Assembly: GCA_041481485.1 (NCBI GenBank)
Contig: JBGPBY010000148.1
Span: 1 to 14,123 of the forward strand
Direction: 5' to 3'
Source: JBGPBY01 sp041481485
Lineage (GTDB): Bacteria; Acidobacteriota; Terriglobia; 20CM-2-55-15
Length of the DNA: 14,123 bases
Positions 6,286 through 13,597 of the stretch are shown here, piece after piece (within the stretch, counting starts at the first letter, position 1; each line of letters opens with the position of its first letter). A program made the position numbers and the translations under genes. A model generated the notes under the pieces. That model had not been told where the DNA came from, did not search any database, and saw only the letters and a program-made list of their open reading frames with translations.

Positions 6286-8747
6286 AGACTTCATTCCTGA
6301 AACGCCTGGCCGTCCTGGGTGGAATCACTGGTGCAATGGCATGCCTCGTCATTTCGCCAACGCGCGGCCAGCAGGCGCCTGCGCGGTCTGCCGCCTCTGC
6401 CGCCGGGACTTCCGCATCTTCTCAGCGCGCATTCGTGAATCAGTACTGCAGCAATTGCCATAACGATGACGACAATATCGGCGGGCTGTCCTTCGATCAT
6501 GTTGACATTGATCGTCCGGCGGCGAATTCCGAACTGTGGGAAAAGGTGGCACGCAAACTCCGCGCGGGCCTGATGCCGCCTTCAGGGCAGCCTCGCCCGG
6601 AACGCGCCGCTTACGACGCCTTTCGCCGAAATGTCGAGACCGCCATCGACACTGCTGCACAGCAAAAGCCGAATCCGGGTGTCACCGCCCTTCACCGCCT
6701 GAATCGGACCGAATATGCGAACGCCATCCGCGATTTGCTGTCGATCGAAGTCGACGCCGCAACGATTCTGCCGCCGGATGATTCCAGCGGCGGCCTCGAC
6801 AACATCGCAGACCTGCTGGGGACGTCTCCTGCACTGATCGAACGCTACGTCGGCGCGGCTTCCAAGATCAGCAGGCTGGCTGTGGGCGACACGGATATCA
6901 GTCCGCTTTCGACAACGTACAAGGTGCGAACCGATCTCACTCAGGACCATCACATTCCCGGGTTACCTGTCGGCACTCGCGGCGGAATTCTCATCTCGCA
7001 TATCTTCCCGGTCGATGGCGAGTACATTTTCAAATTTTCAATGCTCAAGGTGAACTTCGGACCGCAGTACGGCGGCGCCGCCAAGGACGAACAATTGGAA
7101 ATGAGCGTCAATGGCGAACGCGTACTGCTGCGCGATCTGCCGAACTCGAACTACTACTACATCAACGGTGGAGGCGGCCGCGGGCGCGGCGGGGCGAATC
7201 AGCCGCTTGAAATCCAATTGCCGGTCAAGGCTGGACCTCAAACCATCGCGGTCACATTTATTCTCAGGTCCAATGCGCCGGTGGACGACCTGGTCCAGCG
7301 CTACGAAGCGACAACGGCCGATCTGCAGACCGGTGTTCAGTTCGGTTACACCACGGTGCCCCATCTGGCCAGCCTGGAAATCGTCGGTCCCTACAACATT
7401 GCCGGCCCGGGCGACACGCCCAGCCGCGGGAAAATCTTCATCTGCAAACCGGCAAACGCCAGTGAGGAACCGGCCTGTGCGCGAAAGATTCTGACGGCGC
7501 TTGCTCATCGGGCCTTCCGGCGGCCGGTAACGGAGTCCGATCTGTCACTCCTGACCAGCTTCTACCAGATGGGACGCAAAGACGGCTCGTTCGATCGTGG
7601 CATCCAGATGGCGCTCCGCCGCATTCTTGCGGATCCTGAATTTGTTTTCCGCTTCGAACGCGATCCGGCCAATATGGCAGTCGGCACGGCCCATCGCGTT
7701 TCCGATATTGAATTGGCTTCGCGATTGTCCTTTTTTGTGTGGAGCAGCATTCCCGATGAGGAACTGCTCAGCGTTGCGGAACAGGGCAAACTCAAGGATC
7801 CCGCCACTCTCGAAAAGCAGGTCCGGCGAATGTTGAAGGATCCGAAGTCGGAATCGCTGGCCACAAACTTTGCCGGCCAGTGGCTGTTCCTGCGCAAGCT
7901 CAGAACGACAGGACCCGATCAGCTCGTATTTCCCGACTTTGATGACAATCTGCGGCAGGCCTTCCAGCGCGAGACCGAACTATTCTTCGCAAATATTGTC
8001 CGCGAAGATCGCAACGTGTTCGACATCCTGAATGCCGACTATACGTTTGTGAATGAGCGGCTGGCCCGTCATTACGGCATTCCGGGCATCTATGGCAGCG
8101 ACTACCGTCGCGTCAGTCTCGTGAATACGCCGCGCCGCGGACTGCTCGGACAGGGCAGTTTCCTCACGGTTACTTCGGCGCCGAACCGAACTTCCCCGGT
8201 CTCGCGTGGCGCATGGATTCTGGAGAACCTGATGGGCAGCCCGCCGCCGCTGCCGCCGCCGAACGTGCCGCCACTGCCCGAGAACGTGAATGCCCAGGGT
8301 GTCGCCTCTGTCGCCGCAAGCGTGCGCGAACGGATGATTCAGCATCGCACCAACGAGCCGTGCAAGAGTTGCCATCAGCTGATGGATCCAATCGGTCTTT
8401 CTCTGGAAAACTTCGATGGCGTCGGCCGCTGGCGGACCGTCGACTCCGGAGCCAAAATCGATGCGTCCGGCCAGCTGATCGATGGCACCCCATTGACGGG
8501 AGCAGACAGCCTGAGGAATGCCCTGCTTCGATATCCCGATGCCTTTGCTCAAACCATGACGGAAAAGCTTTTGATGTTTGCAACTGGCCGGGAAACTTAC
8601 TACTACGACATGCCCGCAATTCGGGCCATTGCGCGGGATTCGTCCCGGAACGACTATCGATTTTCGTCCATAATTCTGGGTATAGTGAGCAGCCAGCCGT
8701 TTCAAATGAGGGTCAAAATGCCGGAGAAAGCGGAAGACAAACCATGA
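6282..8747 (+). CDS. DUF1587/DUF1592/DUF1588/DUF1585 protein with two CXXCH heme motifs (Planctomycete-type cytochrome)
   Basis: This 821-residue protein is exported (basic start, hydrophobic residues 10-25, likely cut near residue 29). A PSCyt1-like c-type domain follows: CSNCH at 56-60, with LMPP at 97-100 supplying a likely axial Met98. Next come DUF1587 (about 135-200, ALHRLNRTEYANAIRDLL), a beta-rich region with a Gly-rich YYYINGGGGRGRGG loop (about 213-370), DUF1595 (about 398-460), DUF1592 (about 471-600), DUF1588 (about 615-715) and DUF1585 (about 725-803). A second motif, CKSCH at 694-698, lies at the end of DUF1588. The domain names are from memory of the family; their chemistry is not established. 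Members usually occur next to a DUF1552 gene, as here. The start overlaps the ankyrin stop and the stop overlaps the DUF1552 start, both as ATGA. Confidence 0.9.
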   Translation: MKTSFLKRLAVLGGITGAMACLVISPTRGQQAPARSAASAAGTSASSQRAFVNQYCSNCHNDDDNIGGLSFDHVDIDRPAANSELWEKVARKLRAGLMPPSGQPRPERAAYDAFRRNVETAIDTAAQQKPNPGVTALHRLNRTEYANAIRDLLSIEVDAATILPPDDSSGGLDNIADLLGTSPALIERYVGAASKISRLAVGDTDISPLSTTYKVRTDLTQDHHIPGLPVGTRGGILISHIFPVDGEYIFKFSMLKVNFGPQYGGAAKDEQLEMSVNGERVLLRDLPNSNYYYINGGGGRGRGGANQPLEIQLPVKAGPQTIAVTFILRSNAPVDDLVQRYEATTADLQTGVQFGYTTVPHLASLEIVGPYNIAGPGDTPSRGKIFICKPANASEEPACARKILTALAHRAFRRPVTESDLSLLTSFYQMGRKDGSFDRGIQMALRRILADPEFVFRFERDPANMAVGTAHRVSDIELASRLSFFVWSSIPDEELLSVAEQGKLKDPATLEKQVRRMLKDPKSESLATNFAGQWLFLRKLRTTGPDQLVFPDFDDNLRQAFQRETELFFANIVREDRNVFDILNADYTFVNERLARHYGIPGIYGSDYRRVSLVNTPRRGLLGQGSFLTVTSAPNRTSPVSRGAWILENLMGSPPPLPPPNVPPLPENVNAQGVASVAASVRERMIQHRTNEPCKSCHQLMDPIGLSLENFDGVGRWRTVDSGAKIDASGQLIDGTPLTGADSLRNALLRYPDAFAQTMTEKLLMFATGRETYYYDMPAIRAIARDSSRNDYRFSSIILGIVSSQPFQMRVKMPEKAEDKP

Positions 8748-10063
8748 ACTTCATCACGAAAAAACACCTGTCCCGGCGCACCTTCCTGCGCGGCGCGGGC
8801 GTTGCCGTTGCCTTGCCGCTGCTCGACTCCATGTTGCCGGCGCAGACTCCGCTCAAAGCCACAGCCGCGAATGTGAAGACCCGGTTTGGCGCGATCTATG
8901 TACCGCACGGTGCGACGATGTACAAGTGGACGCCAACGAAGGAAGGGCGGGACTTTGAGTTCACCGAGATCCTCAGCCCGCTTGAAAAATACCGGAACCG
9001 CGTGAACGTCATCTCCAATCTGTGCCACCAAAGTTCGTTTGGAGCGGATGCCGCAGACGAACACTTCCGCTCTGCCGCGCTTTATTTAAGCGGAGCGCCG
9101 CCGCAGAAAAATCAGGTCCGCGTGGGAACGACGATCGATCAGGTGGCCGCAGCGCAGATCGGACAGACCACTCCGCTTCCGTCTCTCGAACTGGCGATTG
9201 AAGAAGTCAGCCTGAGCTGCGGCGGAGGATTCGGCTGCGCCTACGTCAACACCATCTCCTGGCGGACTCCCACTGTGCCGCTCCCGATGGAAAACAGTCC
9301 ACAGGTGGTTTTCGAGAAGCTCTTCGGGGACGGCGGCAGCAAAGAGCAACGTCAGACGCGAAAGAAGGAGGATCAAAGCATCCTCGACTCCATCCGCCAG
9401 CAGACGGCCTCGCTTCAAAAGAGCCTGCCGGCTTCGGATCGGGTAAGGCTCGACGGTTATCTCGACGATATTCGTGAAATCGAGCGGCGGATTCAGACGG
9501 CACAAGCCCAGGCCGACAGCCAGCAAAGTATTCCGAATGCTCCCGTCGGAACACCCGAAGCATTTGAGGATCACCTCAATCTGATGTACGACCTGCTCGC
9601 CCTGGCATATCAAAGTGATGTGACTCGCGTCGCAACGCTGATGTATGCCGTCGACAAGAGCCCCGCCAGCTATCCCAACAGCGGAAATCGCAGCGGGTTC
9701 CACGGGGCATCGCATCACGCCAACATCAAGGCGAATATGGATTCATTCGCCCAGATCAACAAATACCATGCCGCGCGATTTGCATACTTCATCGAAAAGC
9801 TTGCATCCATCAAGGAAGGCGATGGCACGGTGCTGGATCACTCAATGATTCTCTACGGCAGCAGCATGAGCAACGGAAACCAGCACGATCACGATCCATT
9901 ACCGTTGGTCCTGGTGGGAGGAGCGAGCGGGCAGCTGCAGGGAAATCGGCATATCGTAGCGCCGGTGCATACGCCAATGTCGAACCTGCTGTTCAGCATG
10001 CTCGACAAGCTGGGAATTCACAAGGACAGCTTCGGAGACAGCACCGGCCGGCTGGAGATATAA
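8744..10063 (+). CDS. Tat-exported DUF1552 family protein
   Basis: The protein is 439 residues long and begins with a twin-arginine signal (LSRRTFLRGAGVAVALPLL, residues 9-27), so it is exported folded, often a sign of a cofactor or metal. It matches DUF1552 in length and in conserved patches: YVPHGATMYKWTP near 52-64, DEHFRSAALYLSGA near 103-116, FHGASHH near 320-326 and YGSSMSNGNQHDHDPLPLVL near 367-386. The last patch, rich in His and Asp ahead of a VGGASG turn, resembles the metal-site end of DUF1501/alkaline-phosphatase-like proteins; I infer a possible hydrolase relationship but cannot show it. The frame stays open far upstream (to 8213), but the ATG at 8744 gives the Tat signal and an ATGA overlap with the cytochrome gene, with GGAAGA upstream. 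It is the last gene of the three-gene operon. Confidence 0.9.
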   Translation: MNFITKKHLSRRTFLRGAGVAVALPLLDSMLPAQTPLKATAANVKTRFGAIYVPHGATMYKWTPTKEGRDFEFTEILSPLEKYRNRVNVISNLCHQSSFGADAADEHFRSAALYLSGAPPQKNQVRVGTTIDQVAAAQIGQTTPLPSLELAIEEVSLSCGGGFGCAYVNTISWRTPTVPLPMENSPQVVFEKLFGDGGSKEQRQTRKKEDQSILDSIRQQTASLQKSLPASDRVRLDGYLDDIREIERRIQTAQAQADSQQSIPNAPVGTPEAFEDHLNLMYDLLALAYQSDVTRVATLMYAVDKSPASYPNSGNRSGFHGASHHANIKANMDSFAQINKYHAARFAYFIEKLASIKEGDGTVLDHSMILYGSSMSNGNQHDHDPLPLVLVGGASGQLQGNRHIVAPVHTPMSNLLFSMLDKLGIHKDSFGDSTGRLEI

Positions 10064-10115
10064 AACCCTTACTCTGGATTGGGGGAACCTGTCCCGGCTT
10101 TGTCCCTTCCTTCTG

Positions 10116-10398
10116 AGCCGCGTTAGCGGCGGCACTCCTCGTAGCCACCGGCGTAAGCCGGTGGAATATCAATCCACGAAAAACAAAGTGCCGTAGGCAC
10201 GACAGATCTATAGCGGATTAGTGAAGCATTTTAAAACCCTTGCAAAGGGCCGGTCACGGGATGGTTGCGCTCCGAAAAACAAACGAAGAGGTTATCGGAA
10301 TAATAGATCTGTCGTGCCTACGGCACTCTGTTTTTCATGGATTGCTTTTCCACCGGCTTACGCCGGTGGCTATGGGGAGTGCCGCCGCTACGCGGCTT
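10116..10398. repeat. 283-bp compound inverted repeat with three mini-hairpins per arm
   Basis: Bases 10116-10211 and 10303-10398 are inverted copies with roughly six substitutions and a one-base indel over 96 positions. Each arm contains three short palindromes in series: CCGC-GTTA-GCGG (or the GTA version), CCACCGGC-GTAA-GCCGGTGG and GTGCC-GTA-GGCAC. The inner ends read CACGACAGATCTAT and complement. The 91-base centre has a further stem, CCCTT-GCA-AAGGG (10237-10249), and no gene. This element plus the palindrome at 10414-10444 makes up nearly the whole 390-base gap between the DUF1552 stop and the convergent gene at 10454; bases 10064-10115 hold nothing I recognise. It looks like a MITE-type or REP-cluster element, but no transposase or target duplication is visible. 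Confidence 0.88.
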
Positions 10399-10413
10399 TA
10401 ACGCGGGTCAAAA

Positions 10414-10444
10414 CTGTAGGCGCGGTCACAGACCGCGCCTACAG
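10414..10444. repeat. Single REP-like palindrome at gene 3' end, possible terminator
   Basis: CTGTAGGCGCGGTC, then ACA, then the exact complement, gives a perfect 14-bp stem with a 3-base loop. It lies 9 bases beyond the stop of the minus-strand gene at 10454, so it could stop transcription or protect that messenger's 3' end. The loop is ACA instead of the ATA/TAT of the other units. Confidence 0.88.
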
Positions 10445-10453
10445 CCGGTGTCC

Positions 10454-11281
10454 CTACTGAATCACCGGTTCACTCCCCGAAAACACCGACTCCGGAAAGT
10501 GGTTGTTATCCTGGCAGACGTACTCGAACAGTTCCTGCCCTTCGGTCCATCGCATGTTGAAACCGCTCGACCACGTCGCCGTATAGGCCCCGGGGTCGTC
10601 GACCGTGACTTCATATTTCAGCGTGTTGAAATCCTGACGTGTGAATTTCTCGGTGAGGTGCATGCGATCGGTATGCGGAAGCCCATCGCGATTCATCCAG
10701 AACTTTTCGTTGAAGCCGATTGCGTCGACCACCAGAGTGTCGCCGTCCCAGTGGCCAATCGATTCGCCATAATAACTGGGAATCGGGTTTGCGGAATGTT
10801 TGCGGCCGTCCATATAGATCGTCCTGTACGTGTGAGGTCCGCCGATATCGAAAATAAAGATTCGCTGGAGATCCGGAACGTCCACGATCTCCACGCCGTA
10901 GGGCGTCACAAATTCGCGCGGCCCTCCCGACGCCTTGCATCTTGCATGCGGTTCGTACTTTAGATTCTCAGAATGGCGCTCATTGACGATCGCTCTTGCC
11001 CAGGCCTGAAGCGGAACGTTATCAATGTGGATCCATGCATTCTGACTGGCTCGCGGCTCATAGCTGTCCGGATTGATCGCCAGTCTGCCGTCTCCCTGCC
11101 ACACGCCTTTCTCTCCGGGGCGAGGACCCAGCAGTATTTTTCCATTGGTGCCGCGCGGTGCAGGTTGAGGTTGTGCCGCTGCGCCGCGTGCGGCATTCTG
11201 AGCATGCGTCGCGGCAGATGGAACAAGGAAGGCAGTTCCTGCGACGGCGATTAACACGGCAACCAGCAATCGATTCTGCAT
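10454..11281 (-). CDS. Secreted protein of unknown function, Acidobacteria-type conserved family
   Basis: The 275-residue product has a clear Sec signal peptide (hydrophobic residues 5-20, likely cut after THA at 25-27) and then an Ala/Pro/Gln-rich stretch to about 43. The mature part holds patches I recognise from many unnamed acidobacterial and proteobacterial proteins: GPHTYRTIYMDGRKH (148-162), PSYYGESIGHWDGDTLVVDA (168-187), then PHTDRMHLTEKF and LKYEVTVDDPGAYT (to 234). Two cysteines, 115 and 256, could form a disulfide. Function is unknown. The start at 11281 is chosen over longer in-frame options because GAGGAGG lies 5 bases upstream and the signal peptide begins there. It is a single gene, divergent from the ABC transporter genes and convergent with the DUF1552 gene. 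Confidence 0.8.
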   Translation of the reverse strand: MQNRLLVAVLIAVAGTAFLVPSAATHAQNAARGAAAQPQPAPRGTNGKILLGPRPGEKGVWQGDGRLAINPDSYEPRASQNAWIHIDNVPLQAWARAIVNERHSENLKYEPHARCKASGGPREFVTPYGVEIVDVPDLQRIFIFDIGGPHTYRTIYMDGRKHSANPIPSYYGESIGHWDGDTLVVDAIGFNEKFWMNRDGLPHTDRMHLTEKFTRQDFNTLKYEVTVDDPGAYTATWSSGFNMRWTEGQELFEYVCQDNNHFPESVFSGSEPVIQ

Positions 11282-11398
11282 GGAATCCTCCTCGAGTGTG
11301 AAAACGATACTAACCCAGTCCACGTCCACTCGTGAAATTCGCTGGAACGAACGGTACTTTGGCTTGAGTTTGGACGCGAAAAGGGACAGGGTATTCGC
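11282..11398. promoter_or_regulatory. Divergent promoter region between the secreted-protein gene and the ABC permease
   Basis: This 117-base gap separates two divergent starts and must hold promoters for both. On the minus strand GAGGAGG stands just before the ATG at 11281, with TAGTAT further upstream as a possible -10. On the plus strand GGGACAGGG lies about 7 bases before GTG 11399. No convincing -35 boxes or operator palindrome were found. It is the only gene-to-gene gap of its size here without an inverted repeat. Confidence 0.4.
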
Positions 11399-12436
11399 GT
11401 GAAGAAACAGTCTTCCCTGCTCCGTTCGGCGCTGAACTCTCCTCAGTCCGGATTGATTTTTGTAATCCTTGCCCTCGGGATCATTCTGACCTTGTTTGCC
11501 GGTTCCCACACCGAACCGGACGCCGGCCGCACGATCAACAATTTTCTGAATCCGTTTACGTTGATGCAAACGGCAACCAATGCCAGCTTCTTTGCAATCA
11601 TGGCGGTTGGCGCAACCATCATTATCATTTCCGGCCGGATCGATCTGTCGGTCGGTTCAATCTATGCGCTGAGCGGCGTCGCCATGGCCATGGCTCTTCG
11701 TGCGCTGGCTCCTCTGGGGACCGTAACGGCGGTATCCATTGGTTTTCTGATTTGCCTTGGTGTCGGAACGCTGTGCGGAATTCTTAATGGCGTGATGGTT
11801 GTTGGACTTCGTGTTCATCCCTTCATCATCACGCTGGGAACCATGTGGATTCTGCGCGGCATTGCGTTTGTGATCAGCAAAGCCGAAAGCATACTGGTGC
11901 CGGATGCATTGACCGATTTCGCCAAAGCCACACTGGGGCTGCGTCCGGGACTCTACCCGGTTCCACTGCTCTTCATGCTCGCGGTGACTCTGCTGGGCCT
12001 GCTGTTCCTCGCCAAAATGGTTGCAGGCCGGTACGTGTATGCGGTCGGCGGAAATCTGGAAGCGAGCCGGTATTCCGGACTGCGTATCGGAAGAATTCTC
12101 GTTGGCGTCTACATGATCTCCGGGTTGACGGCCGGTATCTCGGCGTTTGTGGGCAGCGCTTACTACGGCTCTGCGGCCTGCGCGGATGCCACAGGATATG
12201 AACTGTACGTCATCGCCGCGGCCGTCGTTGGTGGCGCCAGTCTTCGGGGAGGAAAAGGGAACGCGGTTAACGCCACGCTTGGGGCGTTGTTGATCGTGTT
12301 GATCCGGCAATCGGTGACGACGCTGCAGCTGGATCAGAACTACGAGTGGATTATTATCGGCTGCGCCATTATCGTAGCGGTCGTGTTCGACCAGTTGAAT
12401 ACGAACTTCGCTGCGTCACGAGGAAAGGCCACATGA
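11399..12436 (+). CDS. RbsC-type sugar ABC transporter permease
   Basis: The 345-residue protein is hydrophobic throughout, with about nine to ten membrane segments, the first at 18-36. It carries the hallmark of the BPD_transp_2 permease family, GATIIIISGRIDLSVGS (71-87), and the conserved PFIITLGTMWILRGIAF (141-157). It would form the inner-membrane channel of a ribose/xylose/galactose-type importer; the exact sugar cannot be read from sequence. The start is GTG 11399 behind GGGACAGGG. Its stop overlaps the ATG of the binding-protein gene by four bases (ATGA), so the two are coupled. An RbsA-type double ATPase, normally upstream, is absent: the upstream gene is unrelated and on the other strand. 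Confidence 0.9.
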   Translation: MKKQSSLLRSALNSPQSGLIFVILALGIILTLFAGSHTEPDAGRTINNFLNPFTLMQTATNASFFAIMAVGATIIIISGRIDLSVGSIYALSGVAMAMALRALAPLGTVTAVSIGFLICLGVGTLCGILNGVMVVGLRVHPFIITLGTMWILRGIAFVISKAESILVPDALTDFAKATLGLRPGLYPVPLLFMLAVTLLGLLFLAKMVAGRYVYAVGGNLEASRYSGLRIGRILVGVYMISGLTAGISAFVGSAYYGSAACADATGYELYVIAAAVVGGASLRGGKGNAVNATLGALLIVLIRQSVTTLQLDQNYEWIIIGCAIIVAVVFDQLNTNFAASRGKAT

Positions 12437-13431
12437 ACAAAACCTGCATGAATTGGACAAGAATTGTTTTGCTCTTCCTCGTCTGCGTATCGCTTCAGGC
12501 GCAGGCTGCAAAAAAGACCATCCGCATCGCCATGATCGCCAAAAGCTCCACCAATCCGGTCTTTCTCTCGTCGCGAACCGGTGCGGAAACGGCGGCCAAA
12601 GAATTGTCCGCAAAGAACGGCATCAACATCGTCATCAACTGGATGACACCTCCGACAGAAGACGGACAGGTTCAGGCACAGCGCGTGGCACAGGCCGTCA
12701 ATGAAGGCTCTCAGGTGGTTCTCATCTCCTGTTCGGATGCGGCAAAGGTCACCGGAGCTATCAATGACGCGGTCGCGCGCGGCGTGCCGGTAATGACATT
12801 CGACAGCGATGCTCCGGCCTCCAAACGATTCGCCTATTACGGTGTCGACGATCTTGAAACCGGACAGCGCGTCATGTCGGAGTTGGCGAAGCTCATGAAC
12901 GGCAAGGGTAAGATCGGGATCCTTGCCGGAAATCAGAATGCGCCCAATCTTCAGAAACGAGTAGCCGGAGTGCGCGCGGAAGCCATGAAGTATCCGAATA
13001 TCAAAATCGTGAATACGTTCTATCACACCGAAACTCCACAGGACGCAGCGGCAAAGGTGCTCGAAGCCATGAAGGCAAACCCGGAGATTGACGGCTGGGC
13101 CATGATCGGCGGCTGGGCATTATTTACCAAAACCCTGCTGACCGATCTGGATCCGAAGAAAATGAAGGTCGTATCCGTGGATGGATTGCCCGCTGAACTG
13201 GCCTATGTCGATAAGGGGATCGCGCCGCTGCTCCTGGCCCAGCCAACGTACCAGTGGGGGTACGTGTCCGTCGAAAAAATCATCGACAAGGTATATCTGA
13301 ACAAGAATGTGCCGGCGGTGAATAAGATGGAGCTTGTGCCGGTGACAAAGAGCACGCTGGGAAAATGGGCGCGCCAGCTCAGGGATTGGGGATTTACGGA
13401 CGTTCCGCCGGAATACCTCAAACTGCCGTGA
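12433..13431 (+). CDS. Periplasmic sugar-type substrate-binding protein (Peripla_BP_4 / RbsB-like)
   Basis: The product (332 residues) has a signal peptide (hydrophobic residues 11-20, likely cut after AQA at 23-25) and a type I periplasmic binding fold. The first strand is KTIRIAMIAKSSTNPVF, the region around VPVMTFDSDAP carries the Asp pair typical of RbsB-like sugar sites, and GKIGILAGNQNAPN opens the second lobe. Residues KVVSVDGLP and LLLAQPTYQWGYVSVEKI match the family's hinge end. It would capture a sugar or related small molecule and pass it to the permease encoded just upstream. The ATG at 12433 overlaps the permease stop and is preceded by AGGAAAGG. No lipobox is seen, so it is probably soluble. 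The gene ends 3 bases before a large inverted repeat. Confidence 0.88.
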   Translation: MNKTCMNWTRIVLLFLVCVSLQAQAAKKTIRIAMIAKSSTNPVFLSSRTGAETAAKELSAKNGINIVINWMTPPTEDGQVQAQRVAQAVNEGSQVVLISCSDAAKVTGAINDAVARGVPVMTFDSDAPASKRFAYYGVDDLETGQRVMSELAKLMNGKGKIGILAGNQNAPNLQKRVAGVRAEAMKYPNIKIVNTFYHTETPQDAAAKVLEAMKANPEIDGWAMIGGWALFTKTLLTDLDPKKMKVVSVDGLPAELAYVDKGIAPLLLAQPTYQWGYVSVEKIIDKVYLNKNVPAVNKMELVPVTKSTLGKWARQLRDWGFTDVPPEYLKLP

Positions 13432-13434
13432 CGA

Positions 13435-13597
13435 AGGGGCGGTCTGGAAAATGTTCATTGTTCAATGTTCAATTGTCATTTTTCATTTTCGGATGCGCCT
13501 TTGGCGCGGCATCTTTTAGATAAAAATGCGCGAAGCGCCACCTTCGATGACAAACGACAATTGAACATTGAACAATGAACATTTCCAGACCGCCCCT
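13435..13597. repeat. Inverted repeat with heptad arms, filling the gap between convergent genes
   Basis: Bases 13435-13477 and 13556-13597 are inverted copies differing by one A in an A-run. The outer ends read AGGGGCGGTCT and its complement, the same sequence as half of the REP-like unit at 3179-3208. Inside, the right arm runs as 7-nt units: ATGACAA, ACGACAA, TTGAACA, TTGAACA, ATGAACA (13547-13581). The centre has two small hairpins, GCGCC-TTT-GGCGC and GCGC-GAA-GCGC. The element starts 3 bases after the binding-protein stop and its last bases overlap the aminotransferase stop codon (TAG at 13598-13596), so it is very likely the shared terminator region. Confidence 0.88.

Noticed and set aside
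7980..8705. Minus-strand open frame of about 241 codons
   Set aside because: It is opposite the conserved DUF1592/DUF1588 region and has no recognisable motif.
8213..8743. In-frame open extension upstream of the DUF1552 gene
   Set aside because: It overlaps the cytochrome gene in another frame and encodes Arg/Ala-rich low-complexity sequence; the ATG at 8744 starts an ideal Tat signal.
11282..11569. Upstream extension of the minus-strand secreted-protein gene
   Set aside because: It would overlap the permease start and bury the signal peptide; a strong GAGGAGG directly precedes the ATG at 11281.
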